From contig NZ_BROH01000006.1 of assembly GCF_027923545.1 (NCBI RefSeq), forward strand, positions 1 to 64,000: 64,000 nucleotides of DNA, written 5' to 3'. This DNA is from Sinisalibacter aestuarii (GTDB taxonomy: Bacteria > Pseudomonadota > Alphaproteobacteria > Rhodobacterales > Rhodobacteraceae). The stretch's first letter is position 1; each line of letters starts with the position of its first letter. Of the stretch, positions 14,719-22,677 are shown piece by piece. Both the position numbers and the translations under genes were made by a program. The notes beneath the pieces are model-generated. The model had not been told where the DNA came from and did not search any database. It worked only from the letters and a program-made list of their open reading frames with translations.

Positions 14719-16467
14719 TCAGTCGAGACCAAAGACCCACAACATATTTGCGGGCTGGATGGAATTCAGCTCGGCATAGCCCATGCCCGCGATGCCGATG
14801 CCGCCGCCTACGATGGCAATATATTCCTTGCCGCCAGCAGTGAAGGCGATCGGCGGCGCCTGGAACGAGGTACCGACATTCATCGACCACTTCTCTTCCA
14901 GCGTCGTCGCGTCATAGGCGGCAACCGTACCGTCCGTGTGGGCGGTCCACATCAGGTCCGGCGTGGCCAGAACACCGCTATACATCGGGTAGGTCGTCGG
15001 CCGCGTGGCCGAAACTTCGCCCGTAGCGACATCGACGGCATTGATGGCACCGGTCTGAGCACCGCTGTTCACGCCGGAACCGCCGATGAAGATCTCGCCA
15101 GCCACCACGTCATCCGGATCAACAGAGCGCACGCTCAGATCCGAGCAGCCCTCGATGCCCACGGCATAGGCCAGGCCAAGCTCGGGGTTGTAGGCAGTCG
15201 GGAAGAAGTTGGTGCCGCCCTGAATGTTCGGGCAGGTCGTGGCGGTCGCGCCGGCACGGTCGATCGCCCCGATCGCATAGGTCTGCAGCGACGCCGAGGG
15301 GTCATATTCCATCGGCTTGCCGGTCTTGGGGTCGATGCCCTCGGTCCAGTTCAGATTGCTGACATAGGTGGCCGAGTTGATATAGGCGCCGTTGGTGCGG
15401 TCGAGCGTGTAGAAGATGCCGTTCCGTCCGAAATGCGCCAGGACCTTGCGCTCTTCGCCATTGATCTCCTTGTCGATCAGCAGCTGGATGCCGACTTCGT
15501 CGTAGTCCATGTAGTCGCCCGGCGTGTACTGGAAGTGCCACTTCAGTTCGCCGGTATCGGCGTCGAGCGCCAGGGTGGAGTTGGTGTAGAGGTTGTCACC
15601 CGGACGATATTCCGGGTCGTACATCGGCACCGGGTTACCCGTGCCCCAGAACAACGTGTTCGATTCCGGGTCAAACGAGCCGGCCACCCAGGCCGCGCCG
15701 CCGCCGGTCTTCCAGCAATCCGGGTTCCCTGTTTCTTCGCACAGCCAGGTTTCCGACCCCGGCTGCCCCGGCTCCGGCACCGTGTAGAAGCGCCACAGCT
15801 CGTCGCCGTTGTCCGGGTCAAGCGCGGCGATCCAGCCGCGAGTCGCCCAGTCACCGAACGACTGTCCGATAATGATCTTGTCGCCGATCGCCTGGGGCGA
15901 GTTGGAGAAGCCTTCACCCTGGTCGGTGGCGGCTTGCACGTCCCAGACCACGTCACCCGTTTCGCTGTCGCAGGCCACAACGCGACCGTCGTTCAGGACG
16001 GTAACGACATTGTTGCCCGAGAGCGCGAGGCCCCGGTTCGCCAAGATGACGCCGTTGCTGGGATCCTTGTCGATGCCAGTGTCGCAAACCCAGACCGGTT
16101 TCAGAGATTTGCCGTCATTCATGTCGAACTTGTAGGGGGTCCCCCAGGGGTCCGAAACGTACAGGAAGCCATCGTCGGCCAGCGGCGTCGCCTCCATCGA
16201 GCCCACGCCGAAACCGGCCGGTTCGGTGCCTCCGAGGGTTGCTGCCGTGATAAGGCGCAGACCAGACACGTTGTCGGCGTTGATCTCGTTCAAGGTTGAA
16301 AACCGGTTGGAATCAAAGGTCTTGTGGACCATGAGCCAGTTTCCGGCTTCCGCTTCCGTACCAGCGGCCAGCAAGCGCTCTGCTGTCACTTCGCCAGCGA
16401 TGCTTCCGCTTGCCAGGCCTGCAGCTGTGAGAGCTGTCAACCCGGCGACACAGTGTTTCATTTTCAT
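14719..16467 (-). CDS. PQQ-dependent dehydrogenase (quinoprotein)
   Basis: This 582-residue secreted enzyme has a signal peptide (about 1-24) and an eight-bladed PQQ beta-propeller. Family landmarks are RGWIAALDPDNG, WGTGNPVP (metal-ligand Asn) and RPGDNLYTNSTLALD. The active-site segment GDYMDYDEV keeps the catalytic Asp and a second Asp two residues on, the hallmark of lanthanide-dependent XoxF/ExaF types. The Glu ligand position of MxaF appears as Asp (FGDWATRG), and no vicinal Cys-Cys is seen. It likely oxidises an alcohol or aldehyde and passes electrons to the nearby cytochrome. AGGGAGA precedes the start. Confidence 0.87.
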   Translation of the reverse strand: MKMKHCVAGLTALTAAGLASGSIAGEVTAERLLAAGTEAEAGNWLMVHKTFDSNRFSTLNEINADNVSGLRLITAATLGGTEPAGFGVGSMEATPLADDGFLYVSDPWGTPYKFDMNDGKSLKPVWVCDTGIDKDPSNGVILANRGLALSGNNVVTVLNDGRVVACDSETGDVVWDVQAATDQGEGFSNSPQAIGDKIIIGQSFGDWATRGWIAALDPDNGDELWRFYTVPEPGQPGSETWLCEETGNPDCWKTGGGAAWVAGSFDPESNTLFWGTGNPVPMYDPEYRPGDNLYTNSTLALDADTGELKWHFQYTPGDYMDYDEVGIQLLIDKEINGEERKVLAHFGRNGIFYTLDRTNGAYINSATYVSNLNWTEGIDPKTGKPMEYDPSASLQTYAIGAIDRAGATATTCPNIQGGTNFFPTAYNPELGLAYAVGIEGCSDLSVRSVDPDDVVAGEIFIGGSGVNSGAQTGAINAVDVATGEVSATRPTTYPMYSGVLATPDLMWTAHTDGTVAAYDATTLEEKWSMNVGTSFQAPPIAFTAGGKEYIAIVGGGIGIAGMGYAELNSIQPANMLWVFGLD

Positions 16468-16481
16468 CGAATGTCTCCCTA

Positions 16482-16507
16482 CACTTGGGTTGGATGTGAA
16501 CCAAGTG
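16482..16507. repeat. Inverted repeat in the quinoprotein leader
   Basis: CACTTGG (16482-16488) and CCAAGTG (16501-16507) are perfect inverted arms around 12 bases, 15 bases upstream of the quinoprotein start codon. It could be an mRNA hairpin near the ribosome site or an operator. Confidence 0.5.
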
Positions 16508-16528
16508 AGGGCATGTTGGCATCAACGA

Positions 16529-16581
16529 GTATTGGATGTACCCAATACACGGTATTGGCATTTGTTATACATAAGGATTGG
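16529..16581. promoter_or_regulatory. Clustered TATTGG sites upstream of the quinoprotein gene
   Basis: GTATTGG-N6-CCAATAC (16529-16548) is a perfect inverted repeat. Two more half-sites follow: GTATTGG at 16552-16558 and the variant GGATTGG at 16575-16581. The spacing and AT-rich setting suggest a regulator-binding array 60-115 bases upstream of the start. The regulator is not identifiable in the window. Confidence 0.55.
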
Positions 16582-17021
16582 CATCTATCTACGCGATTTA
16601 ATTTATTAGATTTTTTCGGCCAAGCGAGGACGGTGCCTTCCGGTCGTGGTGGGGGAAGGTATCACCATTGCGCTTCAGCGGGGCTCTGACTCTGCGGATC
16701 TGATCCAGACCGGCGGCTTTCCGGTCTGCGCAACTGTAACCGGCGATCAATTCGTTGAAAATTTGGGGATTTGGGAATGGCGTGTAAGAAATTCGCGCGG
16801 AACTAAGGCAATACTCCCATCCATCGCTTTGATTTCAAAAGGCTTTGCGGCGCTCGCAGGTCAGGTATTCGCGTTCGGCGCCCGCGAAGTGCATGACTAA
16901 CCGATCACCGTGCCTGGATCGTTGGGCCGGGATCTTTGAATGGATCGGTGCGCTGCTCGATTCCCCTTGGCCACGCCATGGAGCGAAACGACTGTCAATC
17001 GGACTCGGCCCGCTCGATAGT

Positions 17022-17049
17022 CAAAAGCGGCGGGAATTACCCCGCCGCT
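17022..17049 (-). terminator. Intrinsic terminator of the 17114-17713 gene
   Basis: AGCGGCGGG (17026-17034) and CCCGCCGCT (17041-17049) form a perfect nine-bp stem with a six-base loop. Read on the minus strand it is followed by TTTT. It lies 65 bases past the stop of the membrane-protein gene. Confidence 0.75.
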
Positions 17050-17113
17050 CGAGCCTTCTCTTTCAAAGCCGGCCACCCGCCCGGCATCATGCGCCGACGG
17101 CTCGGGGCAGCCC

Positions 17114-17713
17114 TTATGCCTTCTGCGTGCGGTTGAACAGGCCGCGAAGCAGGCCCAGGACAAACAGCGCCGCCGCCGCATAGACCGCGTGCCAGTACCC
17201 GATTTGCAGGTCGGCAACCAGTTTCATCTTACGGTGCGACATCGGGTCCGTGTACTCGGATTTTCCGATGAAGTTGATGCCCGTCGCTTCAGCCCGAATG
17301 TTGCCAATGCCATAGGCCAGCCCAACCGTAATCAGGTAGGACAGTCCAACAAGCAGGATCATGATCGTTGCGTAAGACACCTTGAACCGGCCCAGGGAGA
17401 TCGTCTTTTTCCAGAAAAGACTGACCACCAGAGCCAGCATGGCGAGGCTGAAATAGACCCATGTGAAAGGTGCAAAGAACCCCGGCATTTCGTAAAGAGC
17501 GGGATCGGCCTGGACTCTCACCTGGCGCACCACCTCAACACCCCAGGGGTGCAACACGATGTCGTTGTCGCCCTTGATGACCGCCATGTCTGCAATCCAC
17601 CACGGTTGGAACCATGAATAAGCCATGTATGCGCCGGCAGCGATGACCAGGATCCGAAAGATCCAGACCAATGTTCCACTACGAGCAACCTGTTGCGTTT
17701 CTGCCTGTGTCAT
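17114..17713 (-). CDS. Four-helix membrane protein of unknown family
   Basis: This 199-residue protein has about four membrane segments (near 14-36, 78-98, 108-132 and 168-190) and a large loop after the first helix that starts with FQPWWIADMAV and contains VLHPWGVEV. The Trp/Pro/His-rich loop face and the second loop with SHRKMKL are its main features. I do not recognise the family. The topology vaguely recalls subunits of copper membrane monooxygenases, but no motif supports that. It has its own terminator and a long upstream region, so it is probably a single-gene unit. Confidence 0.65.
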   Translation of the reverse strand: MTQAETQQVARSGTLVWIFRILVIAAGAYMAYSWFQPWWIADMAVIKGDNDIVLHPWGVEVVRQVRVQADPALYEMPGFFAPFTWVYFSLAMLALVVSLFWKKTISLGRFKVSYATIMILLVGLSYLITVGLAYGIGNIRAEATGINFIGKSEYTDPMSHRKMKLVADLQIGYWHAVYAAAALFVLGLLRGLFNRTQKA

Positions 17714-18971
17714 TATCCCTCTCCGGTAAGCCCACCGACCTCAGGCCGGCCTCTCGGCTCATTAGATTTATTCAATTATTACATGTCGTTACACGACGGC
17801 CAACATCCTTACAGCGTCATTTTCCCACGTCAAGCCGCTGACCCCATGCCTGTGATTCCCCACAGAACGCGGCGGCCCTACTTTCTCAGGGTGTAGTCTG
17901 GGAACTTTGGAAACCGAAGGCAAATCCGATGCTGCAATGTATGAAATTGGCTTTTCCAATTTTACCGGCTCTGTGCGGCCCAGGTGGCGCAAAACCGGCA
18001 GAATTCCCGGGATGACCATGTCGGGAAGTATCAGCTGATCGCCACGTTCCGGCGACACGCATCGCTGCCGCTTGACGACTGGCTCTGCGCCCCGCAGCGG
18101 ACGATCCCGCATCGCAGGCGCCCTTTGTCGCACCGTGGTCTCCAGCGCCACTGAATCTCGCCCCTGCCCGACGTCGACGGCGACAAGTCGAAACGCTAAA
18201 ATTCAGGTGCTATCCCGTCAGCCTCTTCCGCACCGACATTGCCGAGGCCAGAACCGAGAAAGGCAAACTCCGTCTCTTTGTGACCATTGACCGAACCAGG
18301 AAGTTCGCAGTTGCACGATTGGTGGAAAAGCCGGCCGCAAGGCGGCGCGGGACTTCCCTGATCATCTGCTGGAGGCCGTGCCCTATCGCGTCCATACGAT
18401 CCTGACCGACAACGGCATCCGGTTCACTGAGCACCCTGGCAATCGCGGCGTCACCCTCCGCAAGATACGGTTCGGCTTGATTTGTAAGGTCAACGGGATT
18501 GAAAACAGGCTGACCGGGCCAAACCACCCATGGACCAGCAATCAGCTCGAGCACATGAACCGCACAACCAAGGATGCCACCGTGACACGGTATCGCTACG
18601 ACGGCCGCGATCAGCCGCACCGCCATCTCGCGGGCTTGCTCGCTGCATAAACCATGCCCGCAGACTGAAGACGCTCAACGGGCTCACACCCTACGAATAC
18701 ATCTGCAGAATCTGGGCATCGGAAACAGATCGCTTCAGCGTGGCTCCGATCCACCGGAGGCCGGGACCGAGCAACCGGTGGGCCAGAACCCAACCTGAGA
18801 AAATGGCAGCCTCGGGCAAAACCGAGACCCTCCTTAACCTGGGTTGCATACTGCTCAGAATACCGGGACCATCTCTCAACAGCCAATTCGTTCAGAAATG
18901 CTTCGAAACTACGCCCTTGTCTTCTCAAGCCGTCAGGAGCGGCAACCGCAGGGTGCGCCTGAAGGCGCACC
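17714..18971. other. Gene-poor region holding a decayed insertion sequence
   Basis: No intact gene is present in these 1,258 bases. The first 170 bases are AT-richer and probably contain the promoter of the leftward membrane-protein gene. The middle is the IS481-like transposase relic annotated separately. The right end carries a strong hairpin at 18950-18973. Confidence 0.7.
17930..18780 (+). pseudogene. IS481-family transposase remnant with frameshifts
   Basis: Conserved transposase pieces occur in order but in different frames with stops between them: FVTIDRTRKFAVARL near 18280-18320, VPYRVHTILTDNGIRF near 18376-18425 (second Asp of the DDE triad), NHPWTSNQLEHMNRTTKDA near 18520-18580, and RRLKTLNGLTPYEYICRIW near 18660-18715. 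These match the catalytic core of IS481-type transposases. An upstream piece (KYQLIATFRRHASLPLDD-like, near 18025-18080) also fits after frame changes. Terminal inverted repeats could not be found, so the element is dead and its ends are uncertain. Confidence 0.8.
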
Positions 18972-18973
18972 CT
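18950..18973. terminator. Strong hairpin at the 3' end of the rhodanese gene
   Basis: AGGGTGCGCC (18950-18959) and GGCGCACCCT (18964-18973) form a perfect ten-bp stem with a TGAA loop. It overlaps the first stop-codon base of the rhodanese gene. No T-run follows on either strand, so it may act as a barrier rather than a classical terminator. Confidence 0.55.
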
Positions 18974-19559
18974 ACTCGGTCACGCTCAGGCCCAGCATCC
19001 GCCAGACCTGCATTCCGCCGCGATAGTAGGAGATCTTCTCCGCCGGGTAGCCCGCCTCGATGATCCGGCGGATCGCGGTGGGCGACTGGCCGCACCACGG
19101 GCCGTTGCAGAACAGCGCGATCTCGGGCACCGCCTCGCAGATCCAGCCGTCGAAATCGAGCTCGCAGCCGAGTTTGTCGAGCTCGTCGGACATGCCGGTA
19201 TAGGGCATGTTCACCGCGCCGGGAATCGAGCCGCCTTCGAACCATTCCGGCGTGCGGCTGTCGATCACCACCGCCTCGGGGTCTTGCAGCATGTCGAGCA
19301 GTTCCAGCTCGCCGATGGTGCGCACGCCCTCGGCGGGCGAGACCGGCTGGATGCAGAAGGGCGGGCAGGCGCGCGAGGTCTTGGCCCAGTCGCCCTCCAG
19401 CCTGTTCTCGGGGTCCTGCGCGCGCGAAATCACCGCGGGTCCGTTCGGGGTGTCGACCGTCACCGAAGGCACGTCCGGACGGATATTGACCGGGTCGGCG
19501 GCGAGCGCCGGAGCAGCCAGCCCCATGAAACAAGCGACAAGAAACGAAAACCCCCGCAT
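18972..19559 (-). CDS. Secreted rhodanese-domain protein
   Basis: This 195-residue protein has a signal peptide (about 1-20, ending ALA) and a rhodanese domain (about 80-190). The active-site loop is LFCNGPWCGQS, with the catalytic Cys first and a second Cys five residues later. EAVVIDSRTPEWFEGGSIPGA is the usual rhodanese start. Periplasmic rhodaneses handle sulfane sulfur or act in cofactor and redox maturation; the substrate here is unknown. A GGGAGG Shine-Dalgarno supports the start. It is divergent from the GFA-type gene. Confidence 0.85.
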   Translation of the reverse strand: MRGFSFLVACFMGLAAPALAADPVNIRPDVPSVTVDTPNGPAVISRAQDPENRLEGDWAKTSRACPPFCIQPVSPAEGVRTIGELELLDMLQDPEAVVIDSRTPEWFEGGSIPGAVNMPYTGMSDELDKLGCELDFDGWICEAVPEIALFCNGPWCGQSPTAIRRIIEAGYPAEKISYYRGGMQVWRMLGLSVTE

Positions 19560-19706
19560 GAGCGACCTCCCTGAAAACCCCGGATGCGTCCGCCGACCCT
19601 AGCAACCGAAGCGCCGTCTTGCACCCCCTCGCGGGCCGGCCAGAAACCGGTTGCCCGCAGGCCACGGCCCGCCCTACCCTTCGCCCATCCAATGCGAGGA
19701 CAGACC

Positions 19707-20099
19707 ATGCTGACCGGCACCTGCCATTGCGGCAATCTTCACTGGAGTTTCGACGGCACCCCCGACAGCGCCACCGCCTGCAACTGCACCCTGTGCCGGC
19801 GCTACGGCGTGCTGTGGATCTATGACTGGGAGGGCGAGAAGGTCACCACCTCGGGCACATCCAGCTACTACCGCTGGGGCGATGGCGGGATCGAGTTCCA
19901 CTTCTGCCCGAGCTGCGGCAATGTCGGCTGGTGGCGCGGGCATGAGCCGCATCCGGACGGGCGCACCCGCATCGCCGTGAATGTCCGCCTGTCGGAACCC
20001 GATACCGTGGGCCAGATCCCGATCCGCCATTTCGACGGGCTCAATACGTTCACCGACCTGCCATCCGATGGCCGCTGCGTCGCGGATATGTGGGCCTGA
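19707..20099 (+). CDS. GFA-domain (CENP-V/GFA) zinc protein
   Basis: This 130-residue protein has the GFA fold with zinc-binding cysteines: GTCHCGN at the N-terminus, CNCTLCRRYG near residue 30, and FCPSCGN near 72. The family is named for a glutathione-dependent formaldehyde-activating enzyme, but most members have no tested activity. The ATG has GAGGA upstream. Its stop adjoins the stop of the convergent TIM-barrel gene with no gap. Confidence 0.85.
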   Translation: MLTGTCHCGNLHWSFDGTPDSATACNCTLCRRYGVLWIYDWEGEKVTTSGTSSYYRWGDGGIEFHFCPSCGNVGWWRGHEPHPDGRTRIAVNVRLSEPDTVGQIPIRHFDGLNTFTDLPSDGRCVADMWA

Positions 20100-20915
20100 C
20101 TACTGGCCCAGCCCCAGCGCCCGCAGATGCGCCACCGCCTCCTGCACGCGACCGAACTCGTTGATCTCGACGATCAGCCGGGGATTGTTCCCGATCCCCG
20201 CCAGCGCGGCAAAGACCGGCGCGAAGGGGATCGTGCCTTCGCCAAGGCACCAGTGCCGGTCGGCATAGCCATCGGCATCCTGCAGATGCACATGGCCCAG
20301 CGCCTCGCCCGCCGATGAGATGTAGCGGTCCACCGCCGGCGCGCCTTCGCTCACATGCGCCCAATAGGCATGGCCCACATCGACCGAGAGTTTCAGCGCC
20401 GGGCTGTCCGCCGCCTCGATCAGCGCCGCGCGGTGGGCCGGATCGACATCCCTGATGTTCTCGATCACGATCTCCACCCCCTGCGCCTCTGCCCGCTTCA
20501 GGGCCGGGGCCAGCGTCTCCTGCATCGCCGCCACGCGCCGGGTGCGGTCATTCGGCTTGTTGTCGAGGTTATGGGCATCCCAGGCATCATAGGGCGAGTG
20601 CAGCACCATCTGCGTCGCCCCCAGCTTCTCCGCCGCGTCCAGCGCCTGGCCGATCCGGCGCTGCACCACCGCGCGCACCTCCTTGTCGCGGGTGTCGAGC
20701 TCGAAGCCGGAAAACGGCCCATGGATACCCAGCCGCCCGGCCCAGCCATCGAGCGCCTTTTTCGCCATGTCGATGAAGGGATCGGGGGCGGCGAGGATAT
20801 CGGCCATGCAGAATTCGGGCAGTTCGAGATCGCGGTTCTTTTCGATCAGCCAGTCGCGGTGTTTCGGCAGATCGAGCACCGTCAACTGCGCGCCGATGAT
20901 GGGCAAGTCCTTCAT
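20100..20915 (-). CDS. Sugar phosphate isomerase/epimerase-like TIM-barrel protein
   Basis: This 271-residue protein has the AP-endonuclease-2/xylose-isomerase-like TIM barrel. Metal-site elements are visible: MVLHSPYDAWDAHN (about 105-118), VEIVIENIRD (about 150-159), LSVDVGHAYW (about 183-192), and HVHLQDADG (about 215-223). The start at 20915 has a GGGAGGG Shine-Dalgarno. The substrate cannot be read from sequence. It stands alone, convergent with the GFA gene. Confidence 0.82.
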   Translation of the reverse strand: MKDLPIIGAQLTVLDLPKHRDWLIEKNRDLELPEFCMADILAAPDPFIDMAKKALDGWAGRLGIHGPFSGFELDTRDKEVRAVVQRRIGQALDAAEKLGATQMVLHSPYDAWDAHNLDNKPNDRTRRVAAMQETLAPALKRAEAQGVEIVIENIRDVDPAHRAALIEAADSPALKLSVDVGHAYWAHVSEGAPAVDRYISSAGEALGHVHLQDADGYADRHWCLGEGTIPFAPVFAALAGIGNNPRLIVEINEFGRVQEAVAHLRALGLGQ

Positions 20916-20958
20916 CTGAATCCCTCCCGTTTCGGCGGAGAGTGCCATGAAAGAAGGT

Positions 20959-20996
20959 GCTTGTCCCGCCCCGTCCGGTAAGAGGGCGGGACAAGC
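20959..20996 (-). terminator. Long perfect hairpin downstream of the 21025 gene
   Basis: GCTTGTCCCGCCC (20959-20971) and GGGCGGGACAAGC (20984-20996) are perfect 13-base inverted arms around 12 bases. On the minus strand the stem is followed by ACCTTCTTTC, a weak T-rich tail, 28 bases past the stop of the 21025-21330 gene. Confidence 0.6.
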
Positions 20997-21024
20997 CGCG
21001 CGGGATGTCGGGGTCAGGGAGGAC

Positions 21025-21330
21025 CTACGATATCACCCGCACGTAATCGTCCGGCAGCGGGCTTGGCTGGCCAGCCGCGTTGCCGCCGGATCTGACAAAA
21101 CCCGTCACCACAACGCCATGCGCGCGGATCAGCCCGGCGATCTCGGGATCGTCCGATTCCGTCACCGCGCGGATGCCGCCCGGGATGGTCTCGACACTGC
21201 GGCGAATCGCATCGTGGCGGCGCAAAAGCTCATGAAATACCGCCTGGTCGCGCTTGTGGCGTGCAGCCTGTTCGGCGCTGTGGCGATGCTGACCATGTCC
21301 GCCACCCCGGCGGTGAGATCCATCATGCAT
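21025..21330 (-). CDS. Small His-rich conserved protein, possibly C-terminally altered
   Basis: This 101-residue protein has a His/Gly-rich N-terminus (HDGSHRRGGGHGQHRH) and a helical segment FHELLRRHDAIRRSVETIPG followed by TESDDPEIAGLIRAH. I recall small exported proteins with this helix-SDDP pattern that continue with a second amphipathic helix. Here the last 30 residues do not fit, so a frameshift or replacement near codon 72 is possible. The ATG is preferred over an upstream TTG because CCGGAG lies six bases before it. Function is unknown. Confidence 0.55.
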   Translation of the reverse strand: MHDGSHRRGGGHGQHRHSAEQAARHKRDQAVFHELLRRHDAIRRSVETIPGGIRAVTESDDPEIAGLIRAHGVVVTGFVRSGGNAAGQPSPLPDDYVRVIS

Positions 21331-21455
21331 GGCGGGCTCCGGCAAAAGTTGTATCTTCAATATATATTTTGAAGCCGGGCCGTCAGCAGGCCACGTTGCC
21401 GCACCCGCCGGGGCGGGTTAAGCCTTTGGCAAGACCCGCGCGCTAGCTTTGCTGC

Positions 21456-21851
21456 ATGTCGCCCGCCGCCCGCCTGTTCGCGCTTCTGATCCTGCCGGTT
21501 CTGGCGGCCTGCTCCTCGCTTCCGCCCGAGGCGCAGTGCTTCGCCGATGCCACGATCGAGTACCGTGCCGCCTGGCGCGGGGTGCAGCAGATTGATGCCG
21601 ATCTGGCGCGCGGCTACGGGCTGCGGCGGCAGGAGATCAGGATCGCGCAAACCTTTGCCTGCGGCGCAGGGCGCTGTCTGATGCAGGGGCGTGAAGAGCT
21701 GGCCTTTCCCACCCCGATCGACGCCGGGGCGCTGCGGGCGCGCCGTCAGGTGCTGATCGCACGGCTGGATGCGCTGCGCCCCGCGGCGAAAGCCGCGGCC
21801 CTGCGCTGTGGCTACCCGCCCCCAGGCGGCGCGGGCACCCGGCCCCCCTAA
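21456..21851 (+). CDS. Small lipoprotein of unknown function
   Basis: This 131-residue protein has a type II signal peptide with lipobox VLAAC (Cys19), so it is probably anchored to the outer membrane. The body has several cysteines (QCFAD, ACGAGRC, RCGYPP) and an Arg/Ala-rich helical part but no known domain. It stops five bases before the stop of the convergent monooxygenase-like gene. Confidence 0.75.
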   Translation: MSPAARLFALLILPVLAACSSLPPEAQCFADATIEYRAAWRGVQQIDADLARGYGLRRQEIRIAQTFACGAGRCLMQGREELAFPTPIDAGALRARRQVLIARLDALRPAAKAAALRCGYPPPGGAGTRPP

Positions 21852-21855
21852 CGCC

Positions 21856-22182
21856 TCAGTCGGAGGTGGTCACCACCTCATACATCACCGGCTCGAAGGT
21901 TTTGCACAGATCGTTGAACTTGCGGTTATAGACCCGCATTTCATCCGAACGCAGCATCTTCTGGAAGTCCTCACGGCTCTCCCACTGGGTGTAGTTGGCG
22001 ATCCGCGTCCGGGCATCGTTCACATGCATCGCCGCGCTGATAAAGCCGGGCTGCTGCGAAACGAAATCGTTGCAGGCCAGACGCAGCTCTTCCAGCAGGT
22101 CGTCGCAGGTGCCGGGCGTGACTTCGAATGTGGTGATAACGGTCTGAAGGTTCGGGTCTTTCCTGATCATGGGCATCGGCAC
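21856..22182 (-). CDS. Antibiotic biosynthesis monooxygenase (ABM) family protein
   Basis: This 108-residue ferredoxin-like alpha/beta protein has the ABM pattern: an early strand (TVITTFEVTPG), FVSQQPGFISAAMHV, then YTQWESREDFQKML. Members are small quinol or haem-type monooxygenases or simple dimeric binders without cofactors. The reading frame begins MPMPM, so the exact start could shift by two codons. It is upstream of the lipoprotein stop and followed at a distance by a zinc-ribbon gene on the same strand. Confidence 0.8.
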   Translation of the reverse strand: MPMPMIRKDPNLQTVITTFEVTPGTCDDLLEELRLACNDFVSQQPGFISAAMHVNDARTRIANYTQWESREDFQKMLRSDEMRVYNRKFNDLCKTFEPVMYEVVTTSD

Positions 22183-22235
22183 ATCTCCCCTTGTGACAGG
22201 ATCAGCCTAGCACCGCGCGGCGAAAGCGCAAAACC

Positions 22236-22589
22236 TCAGTCGAAGTCGAAGATCTCTTCGAGGATGTTCCTGAGCCGCGCCTTGCCGGAATAGCGCCCGC
22301 CATAGCGTTTGCCCTTGCCCGGCTCGGCCACCTCGCGGCCCCGGTCCTCGAACCGCTCGGCGCGTTTCTGCGCCGGCGCATAAGGCTTGCCCTTGCGCTC
22401 GGCCGGGCGTGGCGGCGGGGGCGGCGCGGGATCGGGATTATCAAGCTCGATGGCCGGGCGGAGGGCCGCGATCAGGTGATCGAGCTCGCCACCGTCAAGC
22501 CAGACCCCGCCGCAGGCCGGGCAATGGTCGATCTCCACGCCGTGGCGGCTCACATGGTCCATCTCGGTCGCGTCATGCGGGCATTTCAT
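22236..22589 (-). CDS. TFIIB-type zinc-ribbon protein
   Basis: This 117-residue protein starts with a zf-TFIIB domain: MKCPHD and DHCPACGGVWLDGGEL supply CxxH/CxxC zinc ligands. A proline-rich linker (about 55-62) and a basic C-terminus (RGREVAEPGKGKRYGG) follow. The start at 22589 is chosen over the ATG two codons earlier because GAGGAGGG abuts that earlier ATG but is properly spaced for this one. Function is unknown; nucleic-acid or protein binding is likely. Confidence 0.82.
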   Translation of the reverse strand: MKCPHDATEMDHVSRHGVEIDHCPACGGVWLDGGELDHLIAALRPAIELDNPDPAPPPPPRPAERKGKPYAPAQKRAERFEDRGREVAEPGKGKRYGGRYSGKARLRNILEEIFDFD

Positions 22590-22628
22590 CGGCATCCCTC
22601 CTCGTCGGCTCCCTTCGATATGGAAACG

Positions 22629-22655
22629 AAAAAGGCGCGCCGCAACCGGCGCGCC
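22629..22655 (-). terminator. Intrinsic terminator of the universal stress protein gene
   Basis: GGCGCGCCG (22634-22642) and CGGCGCGCC (22647-22655) form a nine-bp stem with a CAAC loop. On the minus strand it is followed by five T (22629-22633). It lies just past the usp stop. Confidence 0.8.
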
Positions 22656-22677
22656 CCGTCATTCCCCCGGACCAGGT

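Larger units (their letters stand above)
16468..17113. other. Long intergenic region upstream of the quinoprotein gene
   Basis: These 646 bases hold no gene I would defend. The part next to the quinoprotein start (16480-16620) is AT-rich with inverted repeats at 16482-16507 and 16529-16548, so it is the probable promoter region. A terminator for the next gene is at 17022-17049. An 84-codon plus-strand frame (16646-16900) has no recognisable similarity or good ribosome site. Confidence 0.6.

Noticed and set aside
16646-16900. 84-codon plus-strand frame in the quinoprotein upstream region
   Set aside because: No ribosome site, no recognisable domain, and no supporting neighbour.
6965-16990. 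Shared TTGG(C)CACGCCATGGAG-like string near 6971 and 16968
   Set aside because: The match is short and surrounding sequences differ; not enough to call a repeat.
17114-17713. Identification as PmoC/AmoC (copper membrane monooxygenase subunit)
   Set aside because: The protein is too short, helix number differs, and the PmoC metal-binding motif is not seen; no pmoA/pmoB is nearby.
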